Shown: piece after piece, positions 48,091-60,363 of the stretch | Layout of the letters: each line of letters opens with the position of its first letter | Numbering within the stretch: the stretch's first letter is position 1 | Assembly (NCBI RefSeq): GCF_029168945.1 | Contig: NC_083609.1 | Location: 21,697,501 to 21,761,500 of the forward strand | Length of the DNA: 64,000 bases | Source of the DNA: Cannabis sativa | Lineage: Eukaryota > Streptophyta > Magnoliopsida > Rosales > Cannabaceae | Direction: 5' to 3' | Notes under the pieces: generated by a model | What the model was told of the DNA's origin: nothing | Databases searched by the model: none | Seen by the model: the letters and a program-made list of their open reading frames with translations, nothing else | Made by a program: the position numbers and the translations under genes

Positions 48091-50176
48091 ACCATTGTAA
48101 CGCCCTAATGCTAAGGCACACTACAGTGCTTTTTCAATTATTGTGCAATCTTTGCTAATCAAAGAAATTTCTCGAAAAACGTGTCAAATTAAAACTTTTG
48201 CATTAAATACTAAACTTTGTAATATAATAAAATATTTACAAGTTCCGAGATCCCGTTTTAAATTTTGTAAAATTTACTTTTCAAACTATACATTCCAAAA
48301 TACACAAATTTACAGGTCGCACAGCGACTTTCAAAATACAACTCCCAGATGTCCCGAGACCGAACGCTCCATGTCGCGCCGCTTGACATGTACAATCTCA
48401 CCCGAGCTCAGGTTCACTCCTGTTCAGCCTTCGCCTTTCCTTTACCTACACATGGAAGCAGAAATTGTGAGTCAACAGACTCAGTAAGAAATGCATATAA
48501 CATATCATATAATTTCCGACCTGTAAATAGGCACCCATACACCTATTTACAGAGCTTAACAGATGAGTATGAACGTTCAACACTAGGATACAACCACTAT
48601 ACCACATACACATCGTACCTCACTGTACGAGTGTTGGTAGGGTTTACCCTGAACACTGAGTAACACTGAGTGATGTACCACACACCTTAGCATTTTCGCG
48701 TGCCCGTGTTGGTATCACTGTATCGTACTCACAATGACAATAATCACTATACCAATGCACTCTGTAACTTATTCATACAAGTGTTGGTAGTGCAAAACAT
48801 AATTTAAGCATGCATATACAAACACATATACACACATTCAGATAATCACATCATACATTATACACAGTTCTTACCTGTTTTCTGAATTCAAGTGTACTGG
48901 CCGACCTGAACGGAATTCTCGTGCTAGATGGATGCCCTAATCACATATTGAAACCGGGTAAGTCACATGATTAAAACCCTAATCCCGGGAAATCCAAAAC
49001 CAAAACCCTAGGTTCTGCTATGCTCTTAAAGGGTTATTCTAACTCTGGAAATGGGGAAACACCCAACCGAGACATCAAAATGGCAAAAATTGAGAAAATG
49101 AAAGGCTCGGGAACCCAGCCAAAACCGGCTAGCCGGTTTTTGTGGCACTGCAAACCGGCTAGCCGGTTTGCACCAGTATTCCCCAAACTTTTCATTTGTT
49201 GCTCAATCTTCCACCAATTGCCATGAAACCTTCCAGAGCACCTATTCAATGCATAAACAATAAAATCCAGGCAGTATTTCACAGAACAAAACAACAAATC
49301 TCAACTTGCCATTAAAGCTCAAAGCTTTGAACTCTAAACTTAAAATTGCATAAAACCATCAACACCAATTAAAACCAGCAGCTAGGACTTAGAATCAACT
49401 CAACAAGACCCTAAAATTCGAACCCTAGGCAATTCAAACCTTAACAACCCCTAATTTACAATTTCACATATTCAAACCAAAGAAAAAGCTTAAAATCACA
49501 TCTTCAAAAGTTCTAGGGCTTTACCTTAGATGAAACCCCCTTGAATTCTAGCTAAATCCCAGAAAAACAAGATGAACAAGTTGATCCTTGCCCTGGTTTG
49601 CTTCAGCCGAAGGAAAGAGAGAGAGAGAGTTCAAGAATAATACAACTTTCCAATTTTTTTTCTTTTCTTAATTTTCCACAAATGAAAAGAGTTTTTTCCA
49701 ATAACTCTTTGCTGAAAATAAACCTAGGTTAGGTGTCAAACACCTAGGCAGCCACCTATTCCCCATTTGTCCAAATGACAAAAATGCCCTTTAAGGTATA
49801 ACTTAGGTATTTCTAAAGCTAGGGGTAAAATGGTCAAATTCCATAACCCCGCTCAACCCCGACAATTTATTTCCTCTAAAATATTTCCCACTATGAAATA
49901 AGGTTCTAAACTTACCCATGTGATCAATCTAGCCATCCATTGCATTTTCCGTTGTCGCCGAGCAAAAATTACAAAAATAACATATTACACATATAAGCTA
50001 AATAATACCCCTAGAGTTTAATAAAATCTCCGGAATTGAGAAATTATAACTCTAATATTTATTTCTAAATATTGGGGTCCACAATTAAATTAATTCACAA
50101 ATAATAATAAAATAATAAAAATTAGTGCTAATTGCCTTTACTAATCAAAAATTACTAGAGCGGTCATTACAACCAT
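48091..50176. mobile_element. Solo LTR, probably Ty3/Gypsy, 2.1 kb
   Basis: Runs from 48096 (TGTAACGCCCTAATGC) to 50171 (...GAGCGGTCATTACA), 2,076 bp, with TG...CA ends and a 5-bp duplication ACCAT on both sides (48091-48095 and 50172-50176). TGTAAC...TTACA ends are common in plant Gypsy chromovirus LTRs; the family call is tentative. It contains two strong palindromes (next entry). No internal retroelement sequence remains. Confidence 0.88.
49121..49171. repeat. Paired perfect palindromes centred on CCGGCTAGCCGG
   Basis: Two self-complementary blocks lie 9 bp apart: 49121-49140 (20 nt) and 49150-49171 (22 nt). Both share the 18-nt core AAACCGGCTAGCCGGTTT. They are strikingly GC-rich within a roughly 62% AT LTR. 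Such dyads could bind a dimeric factor or form cruciforms. Confidence 0.9.
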
Positions 50177-51290
50177 GAACGCCGGCGGAAAGCTTTTTGT
50201 CGATCACCATTAACACCGGTAAGAAATTTTGATTCGATATTCAGTTATGGCAGCGCGACCAACGATCAGAGATCTCTATGAGAAGCCAACGAAAAAAGAT
50301 CAACAACTGAGAGGAGATGCCCATGAACATTTACCCAAAAAGATTGGGTTTTTCTTTACTTTCTTTTTTTCTTTTTAGAAAAATAATAAATCTGATATTA
50401 TTAATTGTGTTTACTTTAATTTGTTTTCTGATCTATTATTATTAACGTTATTGAGTTGATTCACATATATTAGTTATTTTTGTTAATATATTGTTATTGT
50501 TTTCGGTGTTTTTTAAAAATCTAGAATGAAAACCATGTAAATTGATTTTTTTAGGTAGTATAATGAGAATATTGAGTTTGTGTTAAAATTTCAAAATAAA
50601 ATTATGTTGTTTTAGCGTTGTTTTTTATGTTTTCTTTTTGTTGTTGTCCATGATCGTGAAATAACAAATGTATAAATAACACAATAACAATAATAAAATA
50701 ATGACGAATATAACTTTATTATTTAGAACAATAAATAATGAAATAAAGAAATAATTAATTTTAACAGTATGATCAACTTTTCCTAAATTTTCAACGAAAA
50801 ATTAAAAATAACTCGGAAGAATTTGACAAATAAACATACAAGGGACCAATATTTTAAATATTTTTTTCGTAATCAGGTTGTAATTTAGTATTTCTGAACT
50901 ATTTCAAAGCAAATTCATACTGAAAATTAGTTGATCTGAATAAATTGGTGCAAATAATTTAAATTTGAAAAAAAAAAAAATAGTGATTCATTTAAGGTCA
51001 TTTACTGAAAACTGTCATATAATAGTTGTTTATAAGTTGTTCTCATGTATTAAATTGGTTGCTTAACAATATAGAAAAATTAATACGCTAGTTTCAGGCT
51101 TGAAACGTTTGTAAATTTGAGTACAGAGCAATGATCATTGGGATGACAACAACCACTATGCTGATTACGAATTAAGTGGAGAATTAATATCAAGAGATTG
51201 CACTTTTGCTAAACTAGTGCATATAATGATGGAGAAACTAAAATGAAACCATAAAACAACTCAAATATAACTGAAATACCAACTGAAGGA

Positions 51291-51850
51291 AGGCTGCCAA
51301 CCACTCCAAATCAAGGATGACAAAAATATGTTGTTTTACATAAAGTTATTAACCAATGAAACCGATTTCACACAGTATCCGTTGTGTGTGAACACATTCA
51401 ACAACACAGAAATACAATCCTTTTTGGCAACTACCCAAACAATAGTGTGCAACAATGTGATAATGAAAAAAAGTGACAATCACTCAGTACACTCAGATGT
51501 GCAACAACCCGACAACAACACAACAACAACAACTAAATAACTTTTATCTGCTCCAAGGAGGGAATCAGTTTCAAAAAAAAATATTTTAACATGAACATAT
51601 TTTATTTACCATACTTCAAAATCTTAGTTTCTTCTTAGGCAACCACTCTAAATTAAAGATGACAAAAGTCTGTTGTTTTATACAATCTTTTTTGGAAGCT
51701 ACCCAAACAATGGAGTGCAACAATGTGATAATGACAGAAAGTGACAATCACCAGTATACTCACAGTGCAGCAACCTGACAACAACACAACAACAACAATT
51801 AAAAAACTTTTATCTGCTTTAAGGGGGGGATTTTTTTTAAAAGATGTTAT
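51291..51850. repeat. Diverged tandem duplication
   Basis: Copy 1 (51,291-51,590) and copy 2 (51,638-51,850) share several blocks: AACCACTC..AAT.AA.GATGAC, TGTTGTTTTA, CTACCCAAACAAT, GTGCAACAATGTGATAATGA, then a GACAACAACACAACAACAAC run and CTTTTATCTGCT. Copy 1 has an extra piece of about 80 bp. Part of the unclassified insertion. Confidence 0.75.
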
Positions 51851-52199
51851 TTTGGTTGATACTATGACTTTGATAGCAGAAACAACCATAAAGCAACAAG
51901 AAAATAACCAAAAGCAAATCCCCGAAGATGTTGAATATTGAAAAATCTATAATTATTTGTTCATCAATTGATATTGTAGCTAAATATTGTTAATAGCTAA
52001 AAAAAACTACTAACAATTATTATCTTTTTTCTCTAAAAAAGAAGACAAACATAATTATATAAATACTTAATGTATAAATTAAAAATACAATAATAATTGT
52101 TTTTCACGGTACTAAAATATATAAACAACTTAAATAAAATTATAATGTTCAATATCACGTGCAAGATATATGTAAAATTAACAACAAAGCAATGTTTCT

Positions 52200-53170
52200 T
52201 AAAAAATATTACTCTTCAATGCATAACAAAATCCATGCACAATAGCTTGAACCTTCTTGGAAGATTGGAACATTTTCGTGTACACTTTCAATGTATGTAA
52301 CTCATTTCATTCTATCAAAGGAATAGAAAGAGATGACAAGCCTATTCTGATCAACATTTAAGTACATCATCACTGGAAGTCAAGTTTCTTGCATTCAACT
52401 GCAGTAGCAAAAACAACAAGATAAAAAATGAATGTATTTACAAAATAACATATAAACATCTTATAAACAACGCTAAAACAACGCTATATCAACATAATCA
52501 TTGAACGCAATTACAAAATAACATATAAACAACTTATAAACAACGTGAACACAACACTATATCAAAAAAACATTAAAAATCTATAAATAAAAATTGACTA
52601 ATTCATAAAACTAAAATGAACAAAAAAACAAAAGAATAGCAATATGAAAAGTTCAGCTTAAAGAAGAAGAAAAAATATAATTGAATATGTTCTCTTTCTT
52701 TATGTTAGTGAAACTTAGTTCTTTTGGACATTTCACCAAACACATGGCATGGGTGTTTTTACACACGCACACACACAACTATAGAGCATTTTCTTGTACA
52801 CTCTCAATGTGTTCAACTTACACACGAAAGGGATAGAGATTGTCACAAAGCCTATCCTAATCAACTTGGAAGTACTTCAACACTAGGAACTAAGGTTTTT
52901 CCTTTCTACTACAGTAGCAAAACAATACGTATAAACAACTTATAAACAACGCATAAACAACTCTGTATCAAATTTATTGATAAATTGACTAATTCATAAA
53001 ATTAGAAAGAACATAAATAACATCAGAATAACAATATAAAAATCCCAGTTTGAAGAGGAATAAAAATTACAATAGCACAATTAAAGATACCCTCTTTTTT
53101 TAGGCTAGTGATTAAGAATAACTATGTTAGGCATTTCGTCAAACACATGGAAGGTATGCCCTTATATACA
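52200..53170. repeat. Approximately 520-bp diverged repeats
   Basis: A segment near 52,250-52,470 (CATTTTCGTGTACACTTTCAATGT ..., AGAGATGACAAGCCTATTCT, ..CAGTAGCAAAA, then ATAAACAACTTATAAACAACG runs) recurs near 52,785-52,960. A weaker third echo lies near 53,090-53,170. No coding sequence is seen. Confidence 0.65.
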
Positions 53171-55905
53171 CATTAACAAAATATTCATCTTAAAGAAGAA
53201 GAAATGTACAAAATTTGAGGGCAAATGAGTAGAATCAATAATAAACAATCACACTACAACAATATTTTTATTAAACTTTCAAATCTAAACTTTTATTAAT
53301 GTAATTTGAAAAGGAAAAAAAAAAGAAGAAGAATAAGAAAAGAACAACTTACAAATCGAAGCTTCAAAAAATATTAATAGCACTAAAAATAAGTTTGAAA
53401 AAGAGGGAGATGGCTTGATCAAGAGGGAAATAAATCTGGAAAAAGTCTCTCTTTCTCCCTAGACCACAACATAGAAGGTTGAGTAGATGTTTTGCTTGAC
53501 ATCGAGGGCTGGGACAAGAGAGCTGGAGACGATCAAGAGAGGTTGGATGTGAGATGGAAATGGTGGAGATGGTTGCCTTTTGAAGTGAATCTGTGTGAAT
53601 AGGAGGAAGAAGGAAAAATAGTATAAATTGTATAATTGTAAATATCAAACTTTGTAAATAGTATTAAAGAAAAAACCCTAAAGTAAAAAAGTAAAAAAAA
53701 GATAGGGCAAGCATAAATGTTTAATATTGGAAAAAAAAAGCCACTTAGTGTATTTTACTTCCTTTATTTTAATTAATCATTAAATGAAAAAATCATTGAT
53801 TTAAGTTGGTCCAAAATTAAAATAAATAATTTACAGCTTTAATCTATTTTTCAAATAAAATTCGAAATTTCTGCATTTAAGAAATGCAATTTCGAAATTG
53901 TGGAAAAAGATTAATAAAATAAAATAAAATATATTTTGAAAATTATTCAAATTTAAGTTATATGAAATAAGATTTCAAAACTTAAAATAATTTTCAATTT
54001 TAATTAAATAACATGAAAATAATAATATTTAAGTATCATGATGAAAATCAACTTAAATATTTAAATTTTCAATTTAATTAAATGTATTAAATTCAAGAAA
54101 TAAATAATTAAGTATAGAGTAGACTTAATTATTAATTCTAGTTTAATACTAGGAAAATATACTTAACTTAGATTGTACCAAAATTAATTATTAAACAATT
54201 AATTTCACAATCTATGATATTCTCCTAATTAAATATTAGAAAAAATAACTAGTACTAGAAATAACTATCTAGAATAATTTCATTTATTAAGTATTTTTCT
54301 AAAATTAACTTTAAAATATTAAATGAAAAATTAAATTTCATATATTTTAAAAGTTAATTATGTTGCTAATTCAATTTTAATTAGGTTAGACTAATGTAAT
54401 TAACTTAATACAATTATTTAAATAAGGCAAATGGGCCTTCACAATTGGGGTAGTTCATGTGAGGGGGAGCTGGGTTCAGTATGTCGTACCCACTTCTATT
54501 GGCCCCCAACTCTCACACAAGGCCCAAAAGAGAGGAATTTAACCTTTAAATAAACAATTGTTATTCATTGAATAAGCCCAAATCTAATTGGGCCTAAATA
54601 AATTTACTTATGTCAAAATTTATTTTAGCAACCTAGTCCATTTACTTAGTAAAACTTAAATGGGCTTCCTATATGCATCTAAGCCCAATAGCAAACATAT
54701 AGGCTCATACAAGTCAAGTGATTTGGATGGGCCCTATCATGTTACTAGGTTTGCACAGATGAAAGAAATTGCAAAATTTACCTGTTACAAATTATTTATA
54801 AGATCTATTGACAATTGGACTATGATTAAAATCAGATCATTGGATCTGTCAACAAGTTAATCATAGCAATTTAGATCAAATAAATAATAGGTTTGTAAAA
54901 AAAAATTGAATACATAATAATATAATCAAACAATACAAACAATAATAATTGATCTGGAATATCTGGAAAGTAAGCTAAAATATCTCAATTTTAAAATTTA
55001 AAATAAAATTAAATTTTAAAATAAATATCTTAACTGGAATTCAAATTTAGGTTGTTAGAGAATATTTGAAAAAATTCAAAATTCAACAAACTCCTAAATT
55101 TCTTAAATTCTAACAAAAAATCAAAAATATCTAACCAATTTTTCAAATATCAAGTTTATTCAAAATTTAAATTTATTTAAAATTTCTAATAAGATAATAT
55201 AATATAATATCTTGAATTTAAATTTAGATATTTTATTATATTCTGAGTCTTATAATTTAATAAATTTGAATATTACATAAATAAACTAATTGAAAAATAA
55301 GATATTTTATATGGTTAGAATATTTTAAAAAAATAATAATAAGTTTGAAAAATTTATGGTTTGAAACCCTAAAATATCTATTCAAACTAAACTAACCAAT
55401 TTTTCAAATCTTCATGTTATTTTTCCCAAAATATAATAAAAAAAATGTCTAATAAGATAAAATGTTAAACCTAACATATTCCTAATCTTATAATTTTAAT
55501 TAATAAAATATATTTTGAAAATAAAAAATTTGAAAAAAATATGATATGGTTAGCAAATTTTGAAATTAGTACAAGATTATTTTTAAAAGATAATATTTTA
55601 ATATCAAAGTAAGATCATTTAAAAAATAATATCTGATCTTATAATTAAAATAAATAAAATAATCTAAAATTTCAAAAATAACCATAAGGCTCCTTTGTGA
55701 GAAATCAAATTTTCAAAATTCAAAGCCTACTAATATCAGAAACTAATTTTAATTAATTAAAAAATTAATAAAAATTAATTTTATTCTGAAAATTATTTTT
55801 TTTAATTTAAAATTCAGATTCTACACAAAATTCTACCAAAAATTGGCTTTTGTTTCAATGAAAAACGGTTTTTGAATCAAAAGTTATGACGAAAACAAGT
55901 TTAAG

Positions 55906-56065
55906 GCACAGGGGTATGCAATGCATACCCCTGTGCGCACGGAAAGGGAAGTCTGGCCGAGCTTAGAGGCTGCAAGCAGCCCCATTTGACCGAGGATCTT
56001 GGGCGCGAGCTGCCCTTCAGACAGCAGCGTGTCCGAGCGGATCCGAGGCTCGTGCGCGCGCGTGT
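55906..56065. other. GC-rich island with a 15-bp hairpin in the leader of element D
   Basis: About 160 bp of high GC inside AT-rich leader, close to the primer site. It opens with a perfect inverted repeat, arm GCACAGGGGTATGCA (55906-55920), one base, then the complementary arm (55922-55936). The flanks align with the leader of element C, but C has a different, shorter GC-rich patch there (about 39,655-39,705). Confidence 0.85.
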
Positions 56066-56323
56066 GACATTTAAATCCCGATATTTTTGTTCAAATTCAA
56101 AAAATCATAACTAATTTAGGTTCTGTAAAAGCCTAAATTTATTAATTTTTCGTCTAATTTCTAGAAAAAATAATTCCAGATCGAAATAAAAAATATTTTA
56201 GTAACATATATAACTATCATCAAATAAGCACATAAACTACATGAAACCATCCAAATCAACACATAACATCGTTTTAATTCATATTTCATGAAAGTAAATC
56301 ATTACCATGGCTCTGAGGCCAAT

Positions 56324-58191
56324 TGTTGGAAATATTTTACCAGGATCTAGATTTACTACCATGTATGTTTCATTAACATCCTAATATGAATTCTAAAACA
56401 ATGAAATAAACACATAAGGGTTTAAAGAAACCTTACATTGGTTGCAGCGAAATATAATGACTCCTTCCGTTCAGATCTCTAGCCCTTGATTCCTTTCTGT
56501 AGCAGAACATAATCAAGATCTGAACCTGGATCTCTTTCTCTCCTTCCTTTGATGCTAATTCTCCTACAGTCTTACACACTATGATTGAGATACCACTTGA
56601 TGTGTGTGGGCACTCACTCATTCACTAATGGCTGAAAAATATTTGTGAAGATAGGCTATAGTGTTTTAGAAATTGAAGAAGAAAGAAGAAGGAAGAGGTC
56701 TCATCAAAAGCTAGGTTATTAGTTTTGGAGGCATTAGTTGGATAATGAGACCATAACCTTCCTTTTATACTATTCTTCAATAGGGTTAGGGTTGAATTAA
56801 ATGGATTAAAATAGAATAAAATATGTGGGAAAAATACCTCTTGGCCGTACACAATAAGTGAACCAATCTCTAGTTACAATTTTTCCACTTTATTTCAACC
56901 ACTTATTCTTCCTTTCAATAATACCATATTTTTCAATTCAACCTTATAAATGCCAAACTATTTATTTAATAATTAAAATAACTATCAAATAAAATTGTCA
57001 TTTATAATATTTATTAATTAGACTCCATAAAGTCTCTTAATTAACAAATAAACCCCAAAACACTATTTCTTCACAATCAAGCCATAACATAGTGAAAATT
57101 CATAAACTAGACATAGTCTAATTTTAGAATTATAATTGATTAATCAAAATCAATTAACTGAGTCTTACAAGTAGTATGGTCTCAACTAGTATGGGGACCA
57201 TGGGTCTATATATCCGAGCTTCCAATAAGCAGATCAAGAGTTTATATCTTAAACTCACTGACTTATTAATTCTTCGTTGAATCCACGCATAGAACTTAGA
57301 ATTGCACTCTCAGTATATAGAACGCTCTATATGTTCCACGATATAGATACGTCACTAGTTATCCATTGTTATAATCCTAATTTGATCAATGACCCTCTAA
57401 TAGATGATCTACATTAAATAGGCACTAAATTACCGTTACACCTTCAATGTATTTTATCCTTAAAACACTTAGCTCCATATAAATGATATTTCAGCGAAGT
57501 GAAATGAGATCTCCACCATTTATCTCTGTTTAGCCAAGCTCGAAGGATATCATTGTTTCACTTCTAAATTCCTATAGAAGTTATAGATTCCATATTTATG
57601 TTAGCGCTCCCACTCAATTATACTATCGTGTTCCTAAAATGTATGTATCACCCTGACCCAAAAGTAGGCTTAACTAACAAATCAAAGAACATGTATAATA
57701 CTCTTGAGATCGAACCTAAACATATCAGGATTAAGATCATTTGATATAGGATCAACAGGTGATATTGAATTGAATAGATATTACGGTAAATTTTAACATA
57801 TCTAATCAAAGTTCAATATCGGTCCCTTCCGATGTATACTCCATACATCTGATGCTGGTAAACTTTGCCAATGCCCTGGAAAGGACATAACACTTATCCA
57901 AGGTGTAAGAATACCTATCGCTGATTATCATGTCAGTCTAAATCCAGTGAACTGACAAATCAGGGAATAAACTTTCGAACATATAATCAAGATTATATTC
58001 CACTGTGCTGACAATACTATAATCATTAACAAATTGATATGTTCTGGACTTAAATAGAATTCATACATTATGTAAATAATCATGAAATAAATCATGTGAA
58101 CCATGGAACATTAAATGTTATTTCTGATCTTTATTAATAAGTAAATCTGATTATATTGAAATGAGTTTTATTTAGGGCATAAAACCCAACA
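56324..58191 (-). repeat. 5' LTR of element D
   Basis: 1,868 bp, upstream LTR in the minus-strand sense. It lacks about 21 bp relative to 42173-44061 near 56,565; otherwise the two are highly similar by eye. Confidence 0.93.
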
Positions 58192-58196
58192 CCATG

Positions 58197-58966
58197 CTCA
58201 TCTTATAAGACCAAAAATCACTCCCTTTGAGATAAATTGAGTTAATCCACTTAACCCAAAGGAGATCTTTTTGTTCATCAAATCCCAAATAAATCTAGCT
58301 AAAGAAGCTTTGTTCCATTTAGTTCCATCCTTGAAACCAAGACCACCAAAGGATTTAGGAAGGCAAACCTTTTCCCAACTAATCAAATGAACTCTAGCAC
58401 GATTATCCTTTAAACCCCAAAGGAAGCCCCTGCAAAGTTTCTCAATCTCCTTTATCACACTTTGAGGCAAAAGGAAGACTCTCATCCAATAGTTCCTTAA
58501 TCCTATCAATGTAGAATGGATTAATTGAACTCTGCCAGCATAGGATAGATATTTATTAGCCCAAGAATGAAGCTTGAGTTTCATCTTCTTCAATATCGAC
58601 CCACAATCCTCAAGCCTCCATTTAGTTGGTCTAAGAGGGATCCCAAGGTACTTGAGAGGGAAATCTCCTAAAGAGAGATTTATTTTCTGAGCAAGCAGTG
58701 TCAGTTGAGCAACACCCCCAAAATAAACATGAGATGTAGCAAAATTAATGGAAAGGCCCGAGGTCTTGCTAAATTCTTCAAGCAGATTTTTAATGCAGCG
58801 AGTGAACCCTCATTCCCTTTACAAAAGATCACTAAATCATCCGCAAAACAAAGATTAGTGAGTTTCAATTTTTTGCACAAGGGATGGTACCTGAAATTCT
58901 TATCTCTGGCCGCTTTTTGTATGCTTCGAGTCAGGTAATCCATAACAAGGACTATGGTACCTGAGG
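58197..58966 (-). pseudogene. LINE reverse-transcriptase part, right of element D
   Basis: Minus-strand frames 58943-58701 (YLTRSIQ..., with the RT catalytic motif F-A-D-D) and 58593-58198 (LHSWANKYLSYAGRVQLIHS, then ISWEKVCLPKSFGGLGFKD, both standard LINE RT thumb-region motifs). Frameshifts lie between them and near the D junction. With 41,966-42,171 this forms one LINE split by element D. Its 5' side is cut at about 58,966 by an LTR fragment. Confidence 0.88.
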
Positions 58967-59812
58967 GTTGATTTATTTAGAATAAAAAAATGATAAAAAT
59001 AGAGCAAAAATAGGCACTAGTGGCCGGCCGTGAAGTGGGCTCAACACTAGTTAGATTTTTGCCATTTTTCTCAATTATTTATTTATTTTTCACAAATACC
59101 ACTTTTTGTACTTTCAACCCTATAAAATGCCAAAACTATTATTTAATAATTAAAATTAATTATCAAATAAAATTGCCATTTAACATATTTATTAATTAGA
59201 CTTAATAAAGTCTCTTAATTAACAAATAAACCCTAAAATTATATTTCTTCACAATCAAGCCACATCTTAGTGAAAATTCATAAACTAGACATACTCTAAT
59301 TTTAGAATTATAATTGATTAATTAAAATCAATTAACTAAGTCTTACAAGTAGTATTGTCTCAACTAGTGTGGGGACCATGGGACTATATAACCGAGCTTC
59401 CAATAAGTAGATCTATAATTTACCAAGTAAATTCCCTAACTTATTAATTCCTCATTGCACCACTATAGAACGTGGAATTGCACTCTCAGTTATATAGAAC
59501 GCTCTATTATTTAACCATCGTTCTAATTCCAATAATCAAAGATCCTCTATAGATGATTTACACCGAGTAGATACAAATTTTCCGTTTCACCCCTTAATGT
59601 ATTGTATCCTTAAAAGACTTAGCTTCCTATAAATGATATTTCAGTAAACTAATATAATCACTGAAATAAGAGCTCTTCCATTTATCTCTATTAAGCCAAG
59701 CTCGAAGGAAATCATCATTTCACTACTATGTCCAGATAGAAGTTATAGATTCCATATCTATGTTTAGCGCTCCCACTCAATTGTACTATCATGTTCCCAA
59801 AATATACGTTCG
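58967..59812 (-). repeat. Truncated LTR fragment of the long-LTR Copia family
   Basis: Matches the middle of the family LTRs (from the TAGGGTT..GAATTA block through the GGCCGGCC block to TGTTCCCAAAATATACGT) but lacks both LTR ends and any target duplication. Older than elements C-E by divergence. Confidence 0.8.
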
Positions 59813-60363
59813 ACCCAGATCAAATGTGTAAAGACTGCTTAGCTTTAATTTGGAAATTAGTAGATAATTAGGGTTTAATTATGGAAATTATTATTAATTC
59901 TAAATTATTAATTTATGGTGATTTATTTGAATTTAGAATGCACTTTGTATGTCATATATAGAAATTTCATAATTTTCCATATTCAGTGCCCGACAACATT
60001 GGAACGCGGTGTTTGGCTATTAGAATCACATCCTAGTATTTTAGTATAGCGGGGCAATAGTTTAGAATTTCCCAAAATACCCTTAAGTACCCTTTTATGT
60101 TGTTTTATTGTAGGAGGGGCAAAAAGGTCATTTTTCCACATGTGTATTTTGTCCTTTAGTTGACTTAGTTATATTTAATAAACTGATTTTTATGAGTTAT
60201 ATGTTGATATTAATGTGTTAATAAATCATCTTTTATCCATTTCATTTAAAAAAAAAAAGAAAATGAAGAGAAAAGATTTTCTCTCTTAAACTCACTCTCT
60301 CTTTTTCGCCCCCCTAGAGCAGCTAGGGTTTGGCTGTGTTTTTCTGCATTTCAAGCAAGTTTC
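59813..60363. repeat. Remnant of an unrelated LTR or transposon flank
   Basis: No open frame. The order AGGGGCAAAAAGGTCATTTT, GCGGGGCAATAG and a CT-rich tract ending in AGCAGCTAGGGTTTGG resembles, in opposite orientation, the right half of the solo LTR at 48,096-50,171. Probably a related Gypsy LTR fragment into which element E inserted. Tentative. Confidence 0.4.

Larger units (their letters stand above)
47815..53760. other. Unclassified AT-rich insertion inside element D
   Basis: The collinearity of D with C breaks near 47.8 kb and resumes near 53.75 kb. In between are a solo LTR (48,096-50,171), GC-rich gene-like pieces at 48,000-48,090 and 50,172-50,340, and long AT-rich stretches with internal duplications. 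If the solo LTR is removed, the two GC-rich pieces join, so they belong to one pre-existing segment, perhaps a captured exon (read on minus, it has a splice-like edge near 50,221). I could not find terminal repeats or a target duplication for the whole insertion. Minus frame 53648-53364 is hydrophobic and low-complexity and is not called as a gene. Confidence 0.5.
42168..58196 (-). mobile_element. Element D: 16-kb non-autonomous Copia relative of C
   Basis: Spans 42173-58191, with LTRs of 1,889 bp (42173-44061) and 1,868 bp (56324-58191). The target duplication is CCATG (42168-42172 and 58192-58196), lying inside a LINE. It reads on the minus strand. A primer site TGGCCTCAGAGCC (56309-56321) differs at two positions from the initiator Met tRNA complement. 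The pol region (44,062-46,780) is a shrunken, multiply frame-broken derivative of the C type. The right-hand LTR lacks about 21 bp present in the left (near 56,565). The interior was enlarged by an AT-rich insertion of roughly 6 kb (about 47.8-53.75 kb). Confidence 0.93.

Noticed and set aside
53364..53648. Minus-strand open frame of 94 aa
   Set aside because: Hydrophobic low-complexity ends with no recognisable domain, lying in an AT-rich inserted element; no promoter or splice context.
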